From: JANJTY01 sp038257155
GTDB taxonomy: Bacteria > Pseudomonadota > Gammaproteobacteria > Xanthomonadales > Xanthomonadaceae
NCBI GenBank assembly: GCA_038257155.1
Contig: JBBSJP010000038.1
Location: forward strand, 1 to 48,135
Length of the DNA: 48,135 nt
Direction: 5' to 3'
Position numbers and translations under genes: made by a program
Shown: one piece after another, positions 24,390 to 32,875 of the stretch
Position numbering within the stretch: position 1 is the first letter of the stretch
Layout: every line of letters begins with the position of its first letter
The notes under the pieces: model-generated
Told to the model about the DNA's origin: nothing
Databases searched by the model: none
What the model saw: the letters and a program-made list of their open reading frames with translations, nothing else

Positions 24390-25169
24390 TTGCCCGACCT
24401 CTCCGATGCCAAGAGAATCCGTGTAAATCCCGGACACACCTGCCGAGAACAGCGCCGCGGCGCGTTCGGCATCGTTCACGGTGTGTACAAATCCTCTGAT
24501 GCCGCGCCGCTGCAGTTCTTCGGCGTAGGCTTCATTCCACCAGCCGTGCGGCATCGTGACGGCCCAGATCTGCGGGTACTGATCAAGTACCGCCAGTACC
24601 TCGGACGGACGATTCCCGACCCGATACAGGGAGAAGATCACCCGCTCGAAGCCAAGCTCGGCAATGATCTCCATGTCTGCGCCGCTGTATACCTGAGGCA
24701 CAACGCGCGCACGGCAGGAGAGGTCCCGCGCAGCGAACACTTTGCACAGTCGCTCGAGGCCAGGGCGATTGTCGGACTTGATGTCAGTGATCAGATACCA
24801 GTCGGCATGCGCATGCGCGAGGTCGGCGACATCCTTGTCAGTCAATGGCGTGGTTCCCTCAAGTGAACTGGAACGAAACTGTGCAGTGCTGAATTCCTTT
24901 GCCAAGCCAAAGCCGGCTTCCTGACCGTCATGCATGCCGACCATGTGACCCTCACTGCTCATCAGGAAATCCATCTCGAACAGTCGGTGGCCCTTCCTGT
25001 AGTTGTGCTGGAAGCACTCCAGGCAATTGAGATAGGTCTTCCCCTCGTAAGCTCCCAGAGCGTGCGCGATCCAGCGCTGATCGAACGGCCGGGAGCGATC
25101 GTCCTGCGCGGAACAGCCGACAAGCAGAAACAGCAGCAAACCAAAGCCTGAAATACCGATGCGACGCAT
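24381..25169 (-). CDS. glycerophosphodiester phosphodiesterase-like lipoprotein
   Basis: A 262-residue lipoprotein with a short type II signal peptide and lipobox LVGC (C19, followed by S). The mature part is a PI-PLC-like TIM barrel: H36 in IAHALGAYEG stands for the first catalytic histidine, EMDFLMSSEG holds the metal acidic pair, and GMHDG carries the second histidine. TDIKSDN and the C-terminal GFVHTVNDAERAAALFSAGVSGIYTDS match the GDPD end motifs (W/HTVN and the GVDGIxTD strand). The usual HRG is replaced by HAL, as in a divergent subfamily. Probably cleaves glycerophosphodiesters or related ligands at the cell surface. It is followed, 275 bp on, by the exporter operon. Confidence 0.85.
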   Translation of the reverse strand: MRRIGISGFGLLLFLLVGCSAQDDRSRPFDQRWIAHALGAYEGKTYLNCLECFQHNYRKGHRLFEMDFLMSSEGHMVGMHDGQEAGFGLAKEFSTAQFRSSSLEGTTPLTDKDVADLAHAHADWYLITDIKSDNRPGLERLCKVFAARDLSCRARVVPQVYSGADMEIIAELGFERVIFSLYRVGNRPSEVLAVLDQYPQIWAVTMPHGWWNEAYAEELQRRGIRGFVHTVNDAERAAALFSAGVSGIYTDSLGIGEVGQGK

Positions 25170-25409
25170 GACTCAGCCTCTCGAAGTTGGATGCGGTCGT
25201 GGTCCGCTCGATGTGGGTCACCATTGCCTGACCACGTCTGCTGGTAGAGAGGTGGGCGGCGATTGCTGCGATGCGCGGTGCGCTCGCTGCATTTGGACTC
25301 AGATTAAGCGTGGCCGTTCCCCGGCGCGCTCGGAGTCAAGCTGAGGTCTGGGCCAACGCAGCACCGACCCTGTGTGGCAGCGAAATTATCCCGGATCATG
25401 GTGGCGTGA

Positions 25410-25484
25410 TATCATGCGCGCCAAGTCACTAATTTCTTTGGGAAACCCAGCGCGCGGACGACCTCCGCGCGTTTTGCGTTTCCC
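25410..25484 (+). promoter_or_regulatory. structured leader and candidate promoter of the class III aminotransferase
   Basis: The 331-bp gap 25170-25500 has no gene. A -10-like TATCAT at 25410-25415 lacks a clear -35. The presumed leader then folds as a nested stem: outer GGGAAAC (25440-25446) with GTTTCCC (25478-25484), inner CGCGCGGA (25451-25458) with TCCGCGCG (25464-25471) and a CGACC loop, directly followed by TTTT (25472-25475). The inner stem plus T tract resembles an intrinsic terminator, while the outer stem closes 5 bases before the Shine-Dalgarno GGAGG (25490-25494). This fits an attenuator or a small cis-regulatory RNA (inference). I do not recognise a named riboswitch class. Confidence 0.5.
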
Positions 25485-25500
25485 TTCCTGGAGGCATGCC

Positions 25501-27003
25501 ATGAACCTGATCGACAAACTCAACGTACTACGCAACCACGGTGGTGCGATCCGCAGCCGCGGGCTCGACGACGCGACAATCCTGCGCCTTGCCGCAGCGC
25601 ATCCCGAGCTGGGCGAGGCCGTCGATGCCGCACACGCGTTGTTTACCCAATTGGTCGGAGGAGAGTTCGACTCCCTGTTGCGCATGGACGAGGCCGCCCA
25701 GCTGGATGCAGTGCAGGCCGGCTTCGTCAATTTCTATCCCGACGACGCGATCAATCCTTACGTAGCCCTGGCCGCGCGCGGTCCATGGGTGGTGTCGTTG
25801 AAAGGCGCGGTGATTCACGACAACGGTGGTTACGGCATGCTCGGTTTGGGCCACACGCCCAAGGCAGTGCTTGACGCCATGGCACGGCCGCAGGTGATGG
25901 CCAACATCATGACGCCGAGCCTGTCGCAGCTGCGCGTCGACAAGGCGCTGCGTCGCGAGATCGGCCATACCCGCGGCGGCTGTCCGTTTGAAAAGTTCCT
26001 GTGTCTGAATTCGGGGTCGGAGTCGGTTTCACTGGCTGGCCGCATCGCCGATATCAATGCCAAACTCCACACCGATCCCGGTGGCCGCCACGCCGGCAAA
26101 CTGGTCAAGCGCATTGCGGTGAAAGGCGCCTTCCACGGGCGCACCGAGCTGCCGGCACTGTATTCCGACTCGACCCGCCCTACCTATGCCAAGCACCTGG
26201 CGAGCTGGAAGCACAACGAACCGCTGCTGATCACCATCGAGCCTTACTCGGTCGAGCAATTGCGCCAGGCATTCGCCGATGCCGATGCCAATGGCTGGTA
26301 TATCGAGGCAATGTTCCTGGAGCCGGTGATGGGCGAAGGCGATCCTGGCCGGCAGGTAACGCCGGAGTTCTATCGCACCGCACGCGAGCTGACCGAGAAA
26401 CACGGGACCCTGCTGCTGGTGGATTCGATCCAGGCCGGTCTGCGCGCCCACGGCGTACTGTCGATCGTTGACTATCCCGGCTTCGAAGCGATGCAGGCGC
26501 CGGACATGGAGACCTACTCCAAGGCGCTCAATGCCGGCCAGTATCCGCTCTCGGTGCTGGCGGTAAACGCACGCGCCGCCGGCCTCTATCGCAAGGGTGT
26601 TTACGGCAACACCATGACCACCAATCCGCGCGCCATGGATGTGGCGGTTGCGGTGCTCGAAGGCCTGACCCCGGCGCTGCGCGCCAACATCCGCGCCCGT
26701 GGCCGCGAGTGCGTGCAGAAGCTTGAAGCGCTGAAAGCCGAACTCGGTGGCCTGATCACCAAGGTGCAGGGCACCGGCCTGCTGTTCTCCTGCGAACTGT
26801 CGGATGATTTCAAGTGTTACGGTGCCAATTCCACCGAGGAGTTCATGCGCGAACACGGCCTGGGCGTGATTCATGGCGGGGTCAATTCGCTGCGATTTAC
26901 CCCGCACTTCGGCATCGAAAGCGACGAGATCGACCTGATCGTGGCACATGTGCGGCAAGCCCTGCGGGAAGGTCCACGCAAGGCGCAGGCCCAGGCGGCG
27001 TAG
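25501..27003 (+). CDS. class III PLP-dependent aminotransferase
   Basis: A 500-residue fold-type I aminotransferase. Class III signs are NSGSESVSLAGRIAD (cofactor phosphate binding), KGAFHGRTELPALYSDSTRP, FLEPVMGEGDPGRQVTPEF, the aspartate in LLLVDSIQAGLRAHG, the Schiff-base lysine K341 in ETYSKALNAGQYP, and YGNTMTTNPRAMDV. The protein is longer at the N terminus than ornithine or acetylornithine aminotransferases and resembles lysine- or ornithine-type enzymes of Xanthomonadales; the substrate is not settled. ATG at 25501 has GGAGG seven bases ahead; the frame runs 43 codons further upstream through the leader hairpin and is not expected to be used. A P-loop ATPase gene follows after 61 bp. 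Confidence 0.87.
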   Translation: MNLIDKLNVLRNHGGAIRSRGLDDATILRLAAAHPELGEAVDAAHALFTQLVGGEFDSLLRMDEAAQLDAVQAGFVNFYPDDAINPYVALAARGPWVVSLKGAVIHDNGGYGMLGLGHTPKAVLDAMARPQVMANIMTPSLSQLRVDKALRREIGHTRGGCPFEKFLCLNSGSESVSLAGRIADINAKLHTDPGGRHAGKLVKRIAVKGAFHGRTELPALYSDSTRPTYAKHLASWKHNEPLLITIEPYSVEQLRQAFADADANGWYIEAMFLEPVMGEGDPGRQVTPEFYRTARELTEKHGTLLLVDSIQAGLRAHGVLSIVDYPGFEAMQAPDMETYSKALNAGQYPLSVLAVNARAAGLYRKGVYGNTMTTNPRAMDVAVAVLEGLTPALRANIRARGRECVQKLEALKAELGGLITKVQGTGLLFSCELSDDFKCYGANSTEEFMREHGLGVIHGGVNSLRFTPHFGIESDEIDLIVAHVRQALREGPRKAQAQAA

Positions 27004-27064
27004 ACTCGATCGGGCCGCGACGCCAAGCGCTGTTCGGTACCTCCGGCAAACCCAGGCGAAGACC

Positions 27065-27904
27065 ATGTCCCTGCGCCGCAAGCTGGCCGAATTCGGTTTC
27101 GAGTCGAACGACGACTACGACTTTCCCTTGCGTTGCCTGCTGGAAGCCGAACACGACCATATCCGCGTGCTGCACGTCGATGGCCAGGCCGGCCGCCGCA
27201 AGACCGCTTTTGCCAATGCGCTTGGACACGCACTGGATTTTCCGCATCTGCTCTACCACGACTTCAGTCAGCCCGATCCCGTCGTCTCCAGCGTTACCCT
27301 GACCCTGGATGACGGCAGCAATGAGCAAATGGAGGCGCCGTTGCCACCCTTCGAACGGGTGCTGACCGAGGCCTGTGCCTACAGCGAAGCCGATCAAACG
27401 CTGCTGATTCTCGATCAGCTGCAGGCTGCCGCCTTTGCCGACCAGATCCGCATCTACCATTTCGCGCAAACCGGCGAATGGCGCGGCCCCCAGGGCGCGG
27501 CCCAGGCCAATCGCAGCAACCTGCTGCTGGCCGTGATCTCGGAGCTGCCGGTCTACCACTCGCTGGCAAAGCTCAGCTTTCGCGTCTGGACCGATGCCGA
27601 GCGCGCCTTCCTGGACTACCGTCCTGAAGACTACGGCCTGGGGCCCGACGCCGAAGGACTGTTTGGTGCATTGATCGCGGTGTTCGAAGGGCTTGGTGCC
27701 AACCCCACTCCGAGTGAATTCGGTCGCTTGCTGCAGGACCTGCTTGGCCGCATCGGAAGTGAGGAACAGCTGCGTCAGGCGATCTTCGGACGCATGGAGC
27801 AGATCGATCGTGGTCGGCTCTACGCGCCCGATCTGACACCCAGATTGCGCGCCTGCATCGATGCCCTGGCCGCACTGCTCGGTGAGGAGCACATCGAGCT
27901 CTAG
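27065..27904 (+). CDS. P-loop ATPase-like protein of unknown function
   Basis: A 279-residue soluble protein. Residues about 32-50 hold a degenerate Walker A, DGQAGRRKTAFANAL: G-x-x-G-x-R-K-T, with arginine where AAA proteins have the glycine before lysine. QTLLILDQL (about 115-123) looks like Walker B. The rest is helical and has no motif I recognise. I recall similar proteins in related genomes only as hypothetical. ATG at 27065 (MSLRRKLAEFGF) is chosen over open codons upstream that overlap the aminotransferase; its Shine-Dalgarno is weak (AGGCGAAG). It probably shares a transcript with the aminotransferase. Confidence 0.75.
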   Translation: MSLRRKLAEFGFESNDDYDFPLRCLLEAEHDHIRVLHVDGQAGRRKTAFANALGHALDFPHLLYHDFSQPDPVVSSVTLTLDDGSNEQMEAPLPPFERVLTEACAYSEADQTLLILDQLQAAAFADQIRIYHFAQTGEWRGPQGAAQANRSNLLLAVISELPVYHSLAKLSFRVWTDAERAFLDYRPEDYGLGPDAEGLFGALIAVFEGLGANPTPSEFGRLLQDLLGRIGSEEQLRQAIFGRMEQIDRGRLYAPDLTPRLRACIDALAALLGEEHIEL

Positions 27905-28026
27905 CAGTGCGGCTGCCACCAGATTTTGAACAGCAGGGGCACAAATCAGTCTTTCGGTTGCAGTGAACGGTGTCGCCACAACTCGCGCTGGTTTAGGCTT
28001 GGCCACCCGCCGCCATACGCCAACGC

Positions 28027-28920
28027 ATGCTGAGCAAGATTTCCCTGCTGCTGCGCCTGCCCGTCATCCTCTTGGTCATTGCGCTGAACACCTTGCTGCA
28101 TGCCACGCCGCTGCTGGCTCTGGGCCTGCTGAAGGCACTGCTGCCGAATACGGGACTGCGCGCGCGCATCTCGCTTTGGCTGGTATGGCTCGCTGAATCC
28201 TGGATCGCAGTCAACAGCTGGTTCATCGACGTGGCCACGCCGACCCGTTTTGAAATCAGCGGGCTGGAGGGCCTGCGCTACGAGGGCTGGTACCTGGTGC
28301 TGTCCAACCACCAGAGCTGGGTCGACATTCCCGTGCTGCAGCGGGTATTCAACCGGCGAATTCCATTCCTGAAGTTTTTCCTGAAGCGCCAGCTGATCTG
28401 GGTGCCGATGCTCGGACTGGCCTGGTGGGCGCTGGATTTTCCCTTCATGCGGCGCCATTCGCAGGCCGAGATCGCCCACCGCCCGGAGTTGCGTGGGCAG
28501 GACATGGCCGCAACCCGCAAAGCCTGCGAGCGCTTCAAGACCATTCCGGTTTCGGTTATGAACTTCGTCGAGGGCACGCGCTTCACGCCGGAGAAGCACG
28601 CCTCGCAACAATCCCCCTATCGGCATCTGCTCAAGCCCAAGGCCGGCGGTGTTGCCTTTGTGCTTGGTGCCATGGGTGACTGCCTGCAGGCAGTGCTGGA
28701 TGTAACAGTCATCTATCCGCACGGCAGGCCCACGCTGATGGATCTGCTCGCGGGTCGAATTCCGCTGGTGCGCGTCGACGTGCAGCAGCTGCCGGTGCCC
28801 ACCGCATTGGTGGGTGGCGACTACGAGGGCAACAGTGAGTTTCGCGAGCAATTCCAGACCTGGATCAATGGCCTTTGGCAGGAAAAGGATGCGCGAATGG
28901 AAGCAGGCCAGCCTGACTGA
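28027..28920 (+). CDS. YihG-like lysophospholipid acyltransferase
   Basis: A 297-residue PlsC-family membrane acyltransferase. The N terminus is a long hydrophobic helix (about 5-45). Acyltransferase motif I is NHQSWVD (NHxxxxD), followed by LKFFLKRQLIWVPMLG and motif III FVEGTRFTPEKH; LKPKAGGVAF and DVTVIYP complete the pattern. The arrangement matches E. coli YihG and animal LCLAT-like proteins, which acylate lysophosphatidic acid or remodel phospholipids. It has its own start 122 bp after the P-loop gene and is convergent with the sulfatase cluster; the 167 bp between them show no clear terminator. Confidence 0.92.
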   Translation: MLSKISLLLRLPVILLVIALNTLLHATPLLALGLLKALLPNTGLRARISLWLVWLAESWIAVNSWFIDVATPTRFEISGLEGLRYEGWYLVLSNHQSWVDIPVLQRVFNRRIPFLKFFLKRQLIWVPMLGLAWWALDFPFMRRHSQAEIAHRPELRGQDMAATRKACERFKTIPVSVMNFVEGTRFTPEKHASQQSPYRHLLKPKAGGVAFVLGAMGDCLQAVLDVTVIYPHGRPTLMDLLAGRIPLVRVDVQQLPVPTALVGGDYEGNSEFREQFQTWINGLWQEKDARMEAGQPD

Positions 28921-29087
28921 ACCATCAACAGCGGTTTGTGTCCAGCAGGCGGGCTATTGGCCAAGCAGTCCATCCGACGGGTGAGCACGCCCCCCGAGCT
29001 TTGGCATTGCTGGCGACCGGCACCCAAATCCTTTTCCCACTTCGTCCGAGTTGCAGCTCGAGAACGCTGCAAGCCCTGTTGCACACC

Positions 29088-31217
29088 TCAATCGGCGCGT
29101 TCGAGCAGCGGCTTGAGCAAGGGGTCATTGCTCGCCATCTCACGCACCTTTGGGTCGCGCTCGATCGCCATCATCAGGTGCTCTCGCGCTTCGTCCTCCC
29201 GACCGGCGCTGGCGTCGATACGAGCCAGGTGAAAACGGGATGCGGCGAAGCCCTGGGCATCCTGGGGTATCCTGAGCAACAGCGGCTTGGCCTCCTGCAG
29301 GCGCCCGTCCTGCAACAGCAGCATCGCCAGGCGACCGCCCTCGGCAAAGGCTTCTGGATCTGCCCGGGAGGCTGCCAGCAGGGTTTCGACGGCCTCGCTG
29401 CGTTCTCCAGCAAGCAGCAGGGCGACGCCGAGATTGGATCGCAGGCCCGCAGACTCCGGGCTCAAGGTCACCGCCTGGCGCAGCGCAATCACCGCTTCGG
29501 CGTTCTTGCCTGACCACAACAGGGTACTGCCCAGGTTGGCCCACGCCCCCAGCCGGCGTGGCTGCAGCGCTATGCACTCTTGCCAGTGTGGGATTGCTTC
29601 GTCAAAGCGGCGCAGGCGTGTCAGCACATCGGCCAGGGCAAAACGTGACTCGGCCTGCCTGGGATCCAGCGTCACCGAGTGCTGCAGGTAAGGGACAGCG
29701 GATTCCAGCTCACCGAGCTTGAGCAGGCCGACACCCATACGCAGGTTCGCGAAGCGGTTGTCCGGGTCCTCGGCGAGCACCTGTCCGAAGATCTCGCGTG
29801 CCAGATCGAAGCGATCCGCGCGCAGTCGCATTTCCGCGCGCAACAGCAGATCGCGCTGCGCCAACATGGACTTGGGATCGGGTGCCTTGGAAAAGTCGCC
29901 GTCCCGACTGCCCCCACTTCCGACGTAGCCGAGGCTTTGCAGCTTGGCGATCTGCTCCGGGTCCATCGAGGAGCTGGCGGAATAGCGCGGCTCATTCACG
30001 GTCAAGGCGTCCAGTTCCGCGATCATCTGCTGGGCCTTGGGGTGCGCGGCGTCAAACAGATTGTTCAGTTCGCCCGGGTCATCGGCCAGATCGTACAGTT
30101 CGGGAACGGGGGCCTGGATGAACTTCCACTGCCCATGGCTGACACCCTGAAGCGGCGCCCAACCATAGGTGATCCAAGGCTGCTGGGTCTCCAGATAGGC
30201 CGGTGGAATGGCAACGTCCTCGCCACGCAGTAGTGGGCTGATGTCCACCCCATCCACGTGCCCGAGCGATTCCAGTCCCAGCAGACCGAGCACGGTTTCG
30301 GGAATATCGTGGATTCTTGGCGCGGCTTTGCTTTCGCCCGCCGCGATCACGGACGGGTACGAAAACACCAGGGGAATGGCCATCGTGGTGTCATAGATGA
30401 ACAGGCCATGGATCTGCTCGCCATGTTCACCGAAGGCTTCGCCGTGGTCGGCCGTAATGATGATCAGCGGCTCAACTCCCCGCGCGCGCACTGCCTCGAC
30501 GATTCGACCGATCTGCGCATCCACGTGGGCGACTTCGCCGGCGTAATGACCAAGCGGGCCGGGCCGGCGGAAGTCCTCCGGAGGCGAGTAAGGAGAGTGC
30601 GGGTCATAGAAGTGCACCCAGGCAAACCAGGCATCGTCCTGCTTGCCGATCCACTCGAGCGCCGCATCGGCGGTGTCGTTTGCGTGACGCTCAAGCCATC
30701 CCTCGGAACCGGACGGCAGATGGTCGTCATAATTATCGAAGCCGCGATCCAGACCAAAACTCGCATCGAGCACGAAAGCGCTCACGAAAGCCCCGGTCGA
30801 ATAGCCGGCGTCGCGCAGCCGTTCCTGCAACATCGGCATGCTGAGCGGCACCTGGTGGCCGTTGTCGTGCACGCCATGGTTGTGCGGAGTGTTGCCACTC
30901 AACAGCGAAGTGTGCGCCGGCAAGGTCAGTGGCACGGTGGACACCGCACGGTGAAAGCGGAATCCCTGCTGGGCGATCGCATCGATGTGCGGACTGTTGT
31001 CGTGCCCTCCAATGAATCCGAGCGCGTCAGTGCGCAGGGTGTCGATTGTGATAATCAGCACCGGCGTTCCCGAAGGAACCGCTTTCGTCAACCCAACCTG
31101 GCGTTGCTCGCCGCAGCCTGCGGCGATCACCAACAACAGGCCGGCGAGCGCAAGCCGGGCAACGGTTCCGGCAGCAAGCGCCGATCCGCTGCATTTGAGG
31201 CATGCGCGTGGCCCCAT
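29088..31217 (-). CDS. lipoprotein with sulfatase-like and TPR domains
   Basis: A 709-residue lipoprotein: signal peptide with lipobox IAAGC (C35, +2 Gly, so probably outer membrane). Residues about 50-430 are an alkaline-phosphatase/sulfatase fold: metal aspartate(s) in ITIDTLRTDALG (D59), ITADHGEAFGEHG (metal D and H), and HGLFIYD. The usual C/S-x-P-x-R formylglycine site is replaced by T98-L-P-A-H102, so it cannot be matured as a normal sulfatase; threonine nucleophiles are known in LtaS and phosphoethanolamine transferases of the same superfamily. Residues about 500-709 are at least five TPRs. ATG at 31217 begins one base after the upstream stop, so it is coupled to the FN3-like lipoprotein gene. 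Confidence 0.88.
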   Translation of the reverse strand: MGPRACLKCSGSALAAGTVARLALAGLLLVIAAGCGEQRQVGLTKAVPSGTPVLIITIDTLRTDALGFIGGHDNSPHIDAIAQQGFRFHRAVSTVPLTLPAHTSLLSGNTPHNHGVHDNGHQVPLSMPMLQERLRDAGYSTGAFVSAFVLDASFGLDRGFDNYDDHLPSGSEGWLERHANDTADAALEWIGKQDDAWFAWVHFYDPHSPYSPPEDFRRPGPLGHYAGEVAHVDAQIGRIVEAVRARGVEPLIIITADHGEAFGEHGEQIHGLFIYDTTMAIPLVFSYPSVIAAGESKAAPRIHDIPETVLGLLGLESLGHVDGVDISPLLRGEDVAIPPAYLETQQPWITYGWAPLQGVSHGQWKFIQAPVPELYDLADDPGELNNLFDAAHPKAQQMIAELDALTVNEPRYSASSSMDPEQIAKLQSLGYVGSGGSRDGDFSKAPDPKSMLAQRDLLLRAEMRLRADRFDLAREIFGQVLAEDPDNRFANLRMGVGLLKLGELESAVPYLQHSVTLDPRQAESRFALADVLTRLRRFDEAIPHWQECIALQPRRLGAWANLGSTLLWSGKNAEAVIALRQAVTLSPESAGLRSNLGVALLLAGERSEAVETLLAASRADPEAFAEGGRLAMLLLQDGRLQEAKPLLLRIPQDAQGFAASRFHLARIDASAGREDEAREHLMMAIERDPKVREMASNDPLLKPLLERAD

Positions 31218-31218
31218 C

Positions 31219-31611
31219 TCAGTCGACCTTGCGTCGGATAACGTCTCCGAGACGGGTCTTGGAGCCGTTGGTCGAGACTGCCTCGAGCAGGTAGAAGTAG
31301 GTCTTGCCCGATTCGACATCTGCATCGATGAATTCATAGCCGGCATCGCCAGCGCCACCCTCAGCGGCCAGCACGATCAGTTCGTTCAGCCGCAGGAACG
31401 GTCCCTTCTCGCTGGTCGCGCGCATGACCAGATAGCCGTAAACGCGGGGCTCGGACTTCATCGACCAGCGCAGGTGTACCGGCTTTGCAGCGCCCTGGCT
31501 CTGGGTCGCACTGGAAACCTCTGGGGCATTTGCTTGGGGCGTGCACGAAATGCACGCCAGGCAAGCAATCAATGTCGTGGCACGTATTGCCAAATCTAGT
31601 GAGCGTTTCAT
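31219..31611 (-). CDS. small FN3-like lipoprotein
   Basis: A 130-residue exported protein. The N terminus is a signal peptide with three cysteines; either C17 (LIAC) or C23 (CISC) could be the lipidated residue, and the length of the hydrophobic core favours C23. The remainder (about 45-130) reads as one fibronectin type III-like beta domain: VHLRWSMKSEPRVYGYLVMRAT, then AGYEFIDADVESGKTYFYLLEAVSTNGSKT. It overlaps the upstream secreted-protein gene by four bases (ATGA) and is followed at once by the TPR-sulfatase. Probably a binding or assembly partner in the envelope; function unknown. Confidence 0.8.
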   Translation of the reverse strand: MKRSLDLAIRATTLIACLACISCTPQANAPEVSSATQSQGAAKPVHLRWSMKSEPRVYGYLVMRATSEKGPFLRLNELIVLAAEGGAGDAGYEFIDADVESGKTYFYLLEAVSTNGSKTRLGDVIRRKVD

Positions 31612-32672
31612 TGAACTGGCTTCCCGCCTTCGACGGTGATGGGCTTGTCACTCGGCGTACCCAAATCGATAACTGGCCGGTCCGCCGGGGTGATCCAGGT
31701 GGTCACTGGCAGGATGATGGAACCCAGTCCATCCGACAGTTCGATTTGCACATTGCCGCGAAATTGGCCAGTACGTGAACTGTCGATACTCACGCGCAGC
31801 TGCTTGCATCCTTCGCCGCAGTCGATGACCTTGCCAGTGAGTCGGCTGTTGTCGCTGACAATGCCCGTGACGTCAAAAGGCCTGGACTGCCGATGCGTCA
31901 ATTTCACGTCTGCTTCAATGGGCTCATCCAGCGTTTTCCCGCCCAGATCCACACGTGATCTTTCTGGAACAACGTCACCAAAGACGTCGATGGCAAGCTG
32001 CAAGGGCAGCACCGTTTGGGTTGCAAGGTCGGTGGTGACCTGCACACTGCCTGAGTAGTAGCCCCGCGGGGCATGCTCGAGGATTTCCACATCGATGGCG
32101 GCCGTCTGCGACTCCCCCAGGTCGGGAACCGACCAAGCTATCCAGTCCGGAAAACCTTTCGCGTCCAGGATCTTGAGGGATGCCGCTTCAAATGACGTGA
32201 CCTCTACCCGATGCTTGCTGCGCGTGCCTTCCACCACATCGGCCAGCTGCAAGACCAGGTTTTCCGGACGATAGGCCGACTGCACGAACATCCACACCTT
32301 GAGCATGCAGACCGTAATGGGTGGGCCACCATCCAGGACGATTGGAAAGCCGTACATCGTCGATCCCAACCCGTTCAGAGGCTTGGTGATGCGCACCGTG
32401 GTTGCTTCGCCCGGAGCGAGTTGCGGCTGGTCGACCGAGGCCTTGCCAGGCGGCTTGCGTGGGCGTACTGACTTGATGGTCAGTGGCTTGTCGCTGACAT
32501 TGCGCAAGCTCAGCTCGATGGCAAGGTTGTTGTAAACAAATGCCTCGAAGGGACGCTCCGGGCTTTCGACAGCCAGCGTATCGCAGCCTTCGATTGTTGC
32601 GTGTTGGGCCATGGCAACACCGGAGAACAGGGCCAACAGGCAGATTGTCCACGTAGACAAGCGGAGGGTCAT
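31608..32672 (-). CDS. secreted protein with DUF1573-like beta domains
   Basis: A 354-residue protein with a clear Sec signal peptide (cleavage after VAMA, about residue 22). The first mature domain (about 40-115, LAIELSLRNVSDKPLTIKSVRP then QLAPGEATTVRI) resembles DUF1573 and pilus-chaperone-like Ig folds. The rest holds two or three further beta repeats (GYYSGSVQVTTDLATQTVLPLQL, then GQFRGNVQIELSDGLGSIILPV). Function unknown. It is the first gene of a coupled trio with the FN3-like lipoprotein and the TPR-sulfatase. The 151 bp upstream, as far as the terminator, should hold the trio's promoter, which I could not pick out. Confidence 0.8.
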   Translation of the reverse strand: MTLRLSTWTICLLALFSGVAMAQHATIEGCDTLAVESPERPFEAFVYNNLAIELSLRNVSDKPLTIKSVRPRKPPGKASVDQPQLAPGEATTVRITKPLNGLGSTMYGFPIVLDGGPPITVCMLKVWMFVQSAYRPENLVLQLADVVEGTRSKHRVEVTSFEAASLKILDAKGFPDWIAWSVPDLGESQTAAIDVEILEHAPRGYYSGSVQVTTDLATQTVLPLQLAIDVFGDVVPERSRVDLGGKTLDEPIEADVKLTHRQSRPFDVTGIVSDNSRLTGKVIDCGEGCKQLRVSIDSSRTGQFRGNVQIELSDGLGSIILPVTTWITPADRPVIDLGTPSDKPITVEGGKPVQ

Positions 32673-32823
32673 GGGCTAGGGCAACCGTTTGAAGACAGGA
32701 GAGGGAGCTGCTGCGCTCGTGTCGCGCGTTCGAAGAACACGGACCAGCAGCCTGCAGTCCCAGTTGCGCGGCGCGTGTAGCGGACTCAAGAGGGAGCGCT
32801 ACAGCCGGCGATGCCACAAACGA

Positions 32824-32849
32824 CGAGTGGCCGGAAACCCGGCCACTCG
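32824..32849 (-). terminator. strong hairpin terminator of the PPC-like gene
   Basis: CGAGTGGCCGG (32824-32834) and CCGGCCACTCG (32839-32849) form a perfect 11-bp stem with a 4-base loop, 27 bases after the stop codon of the gene at 32876-33478. On the minus strand it is followed by TCGTTTG, a poor T tract. The stability and position support termination. Confidence 0.65.
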
Positions 32850-32875
32850 ACGCAATCCAGCAATTTCTGAACCGA

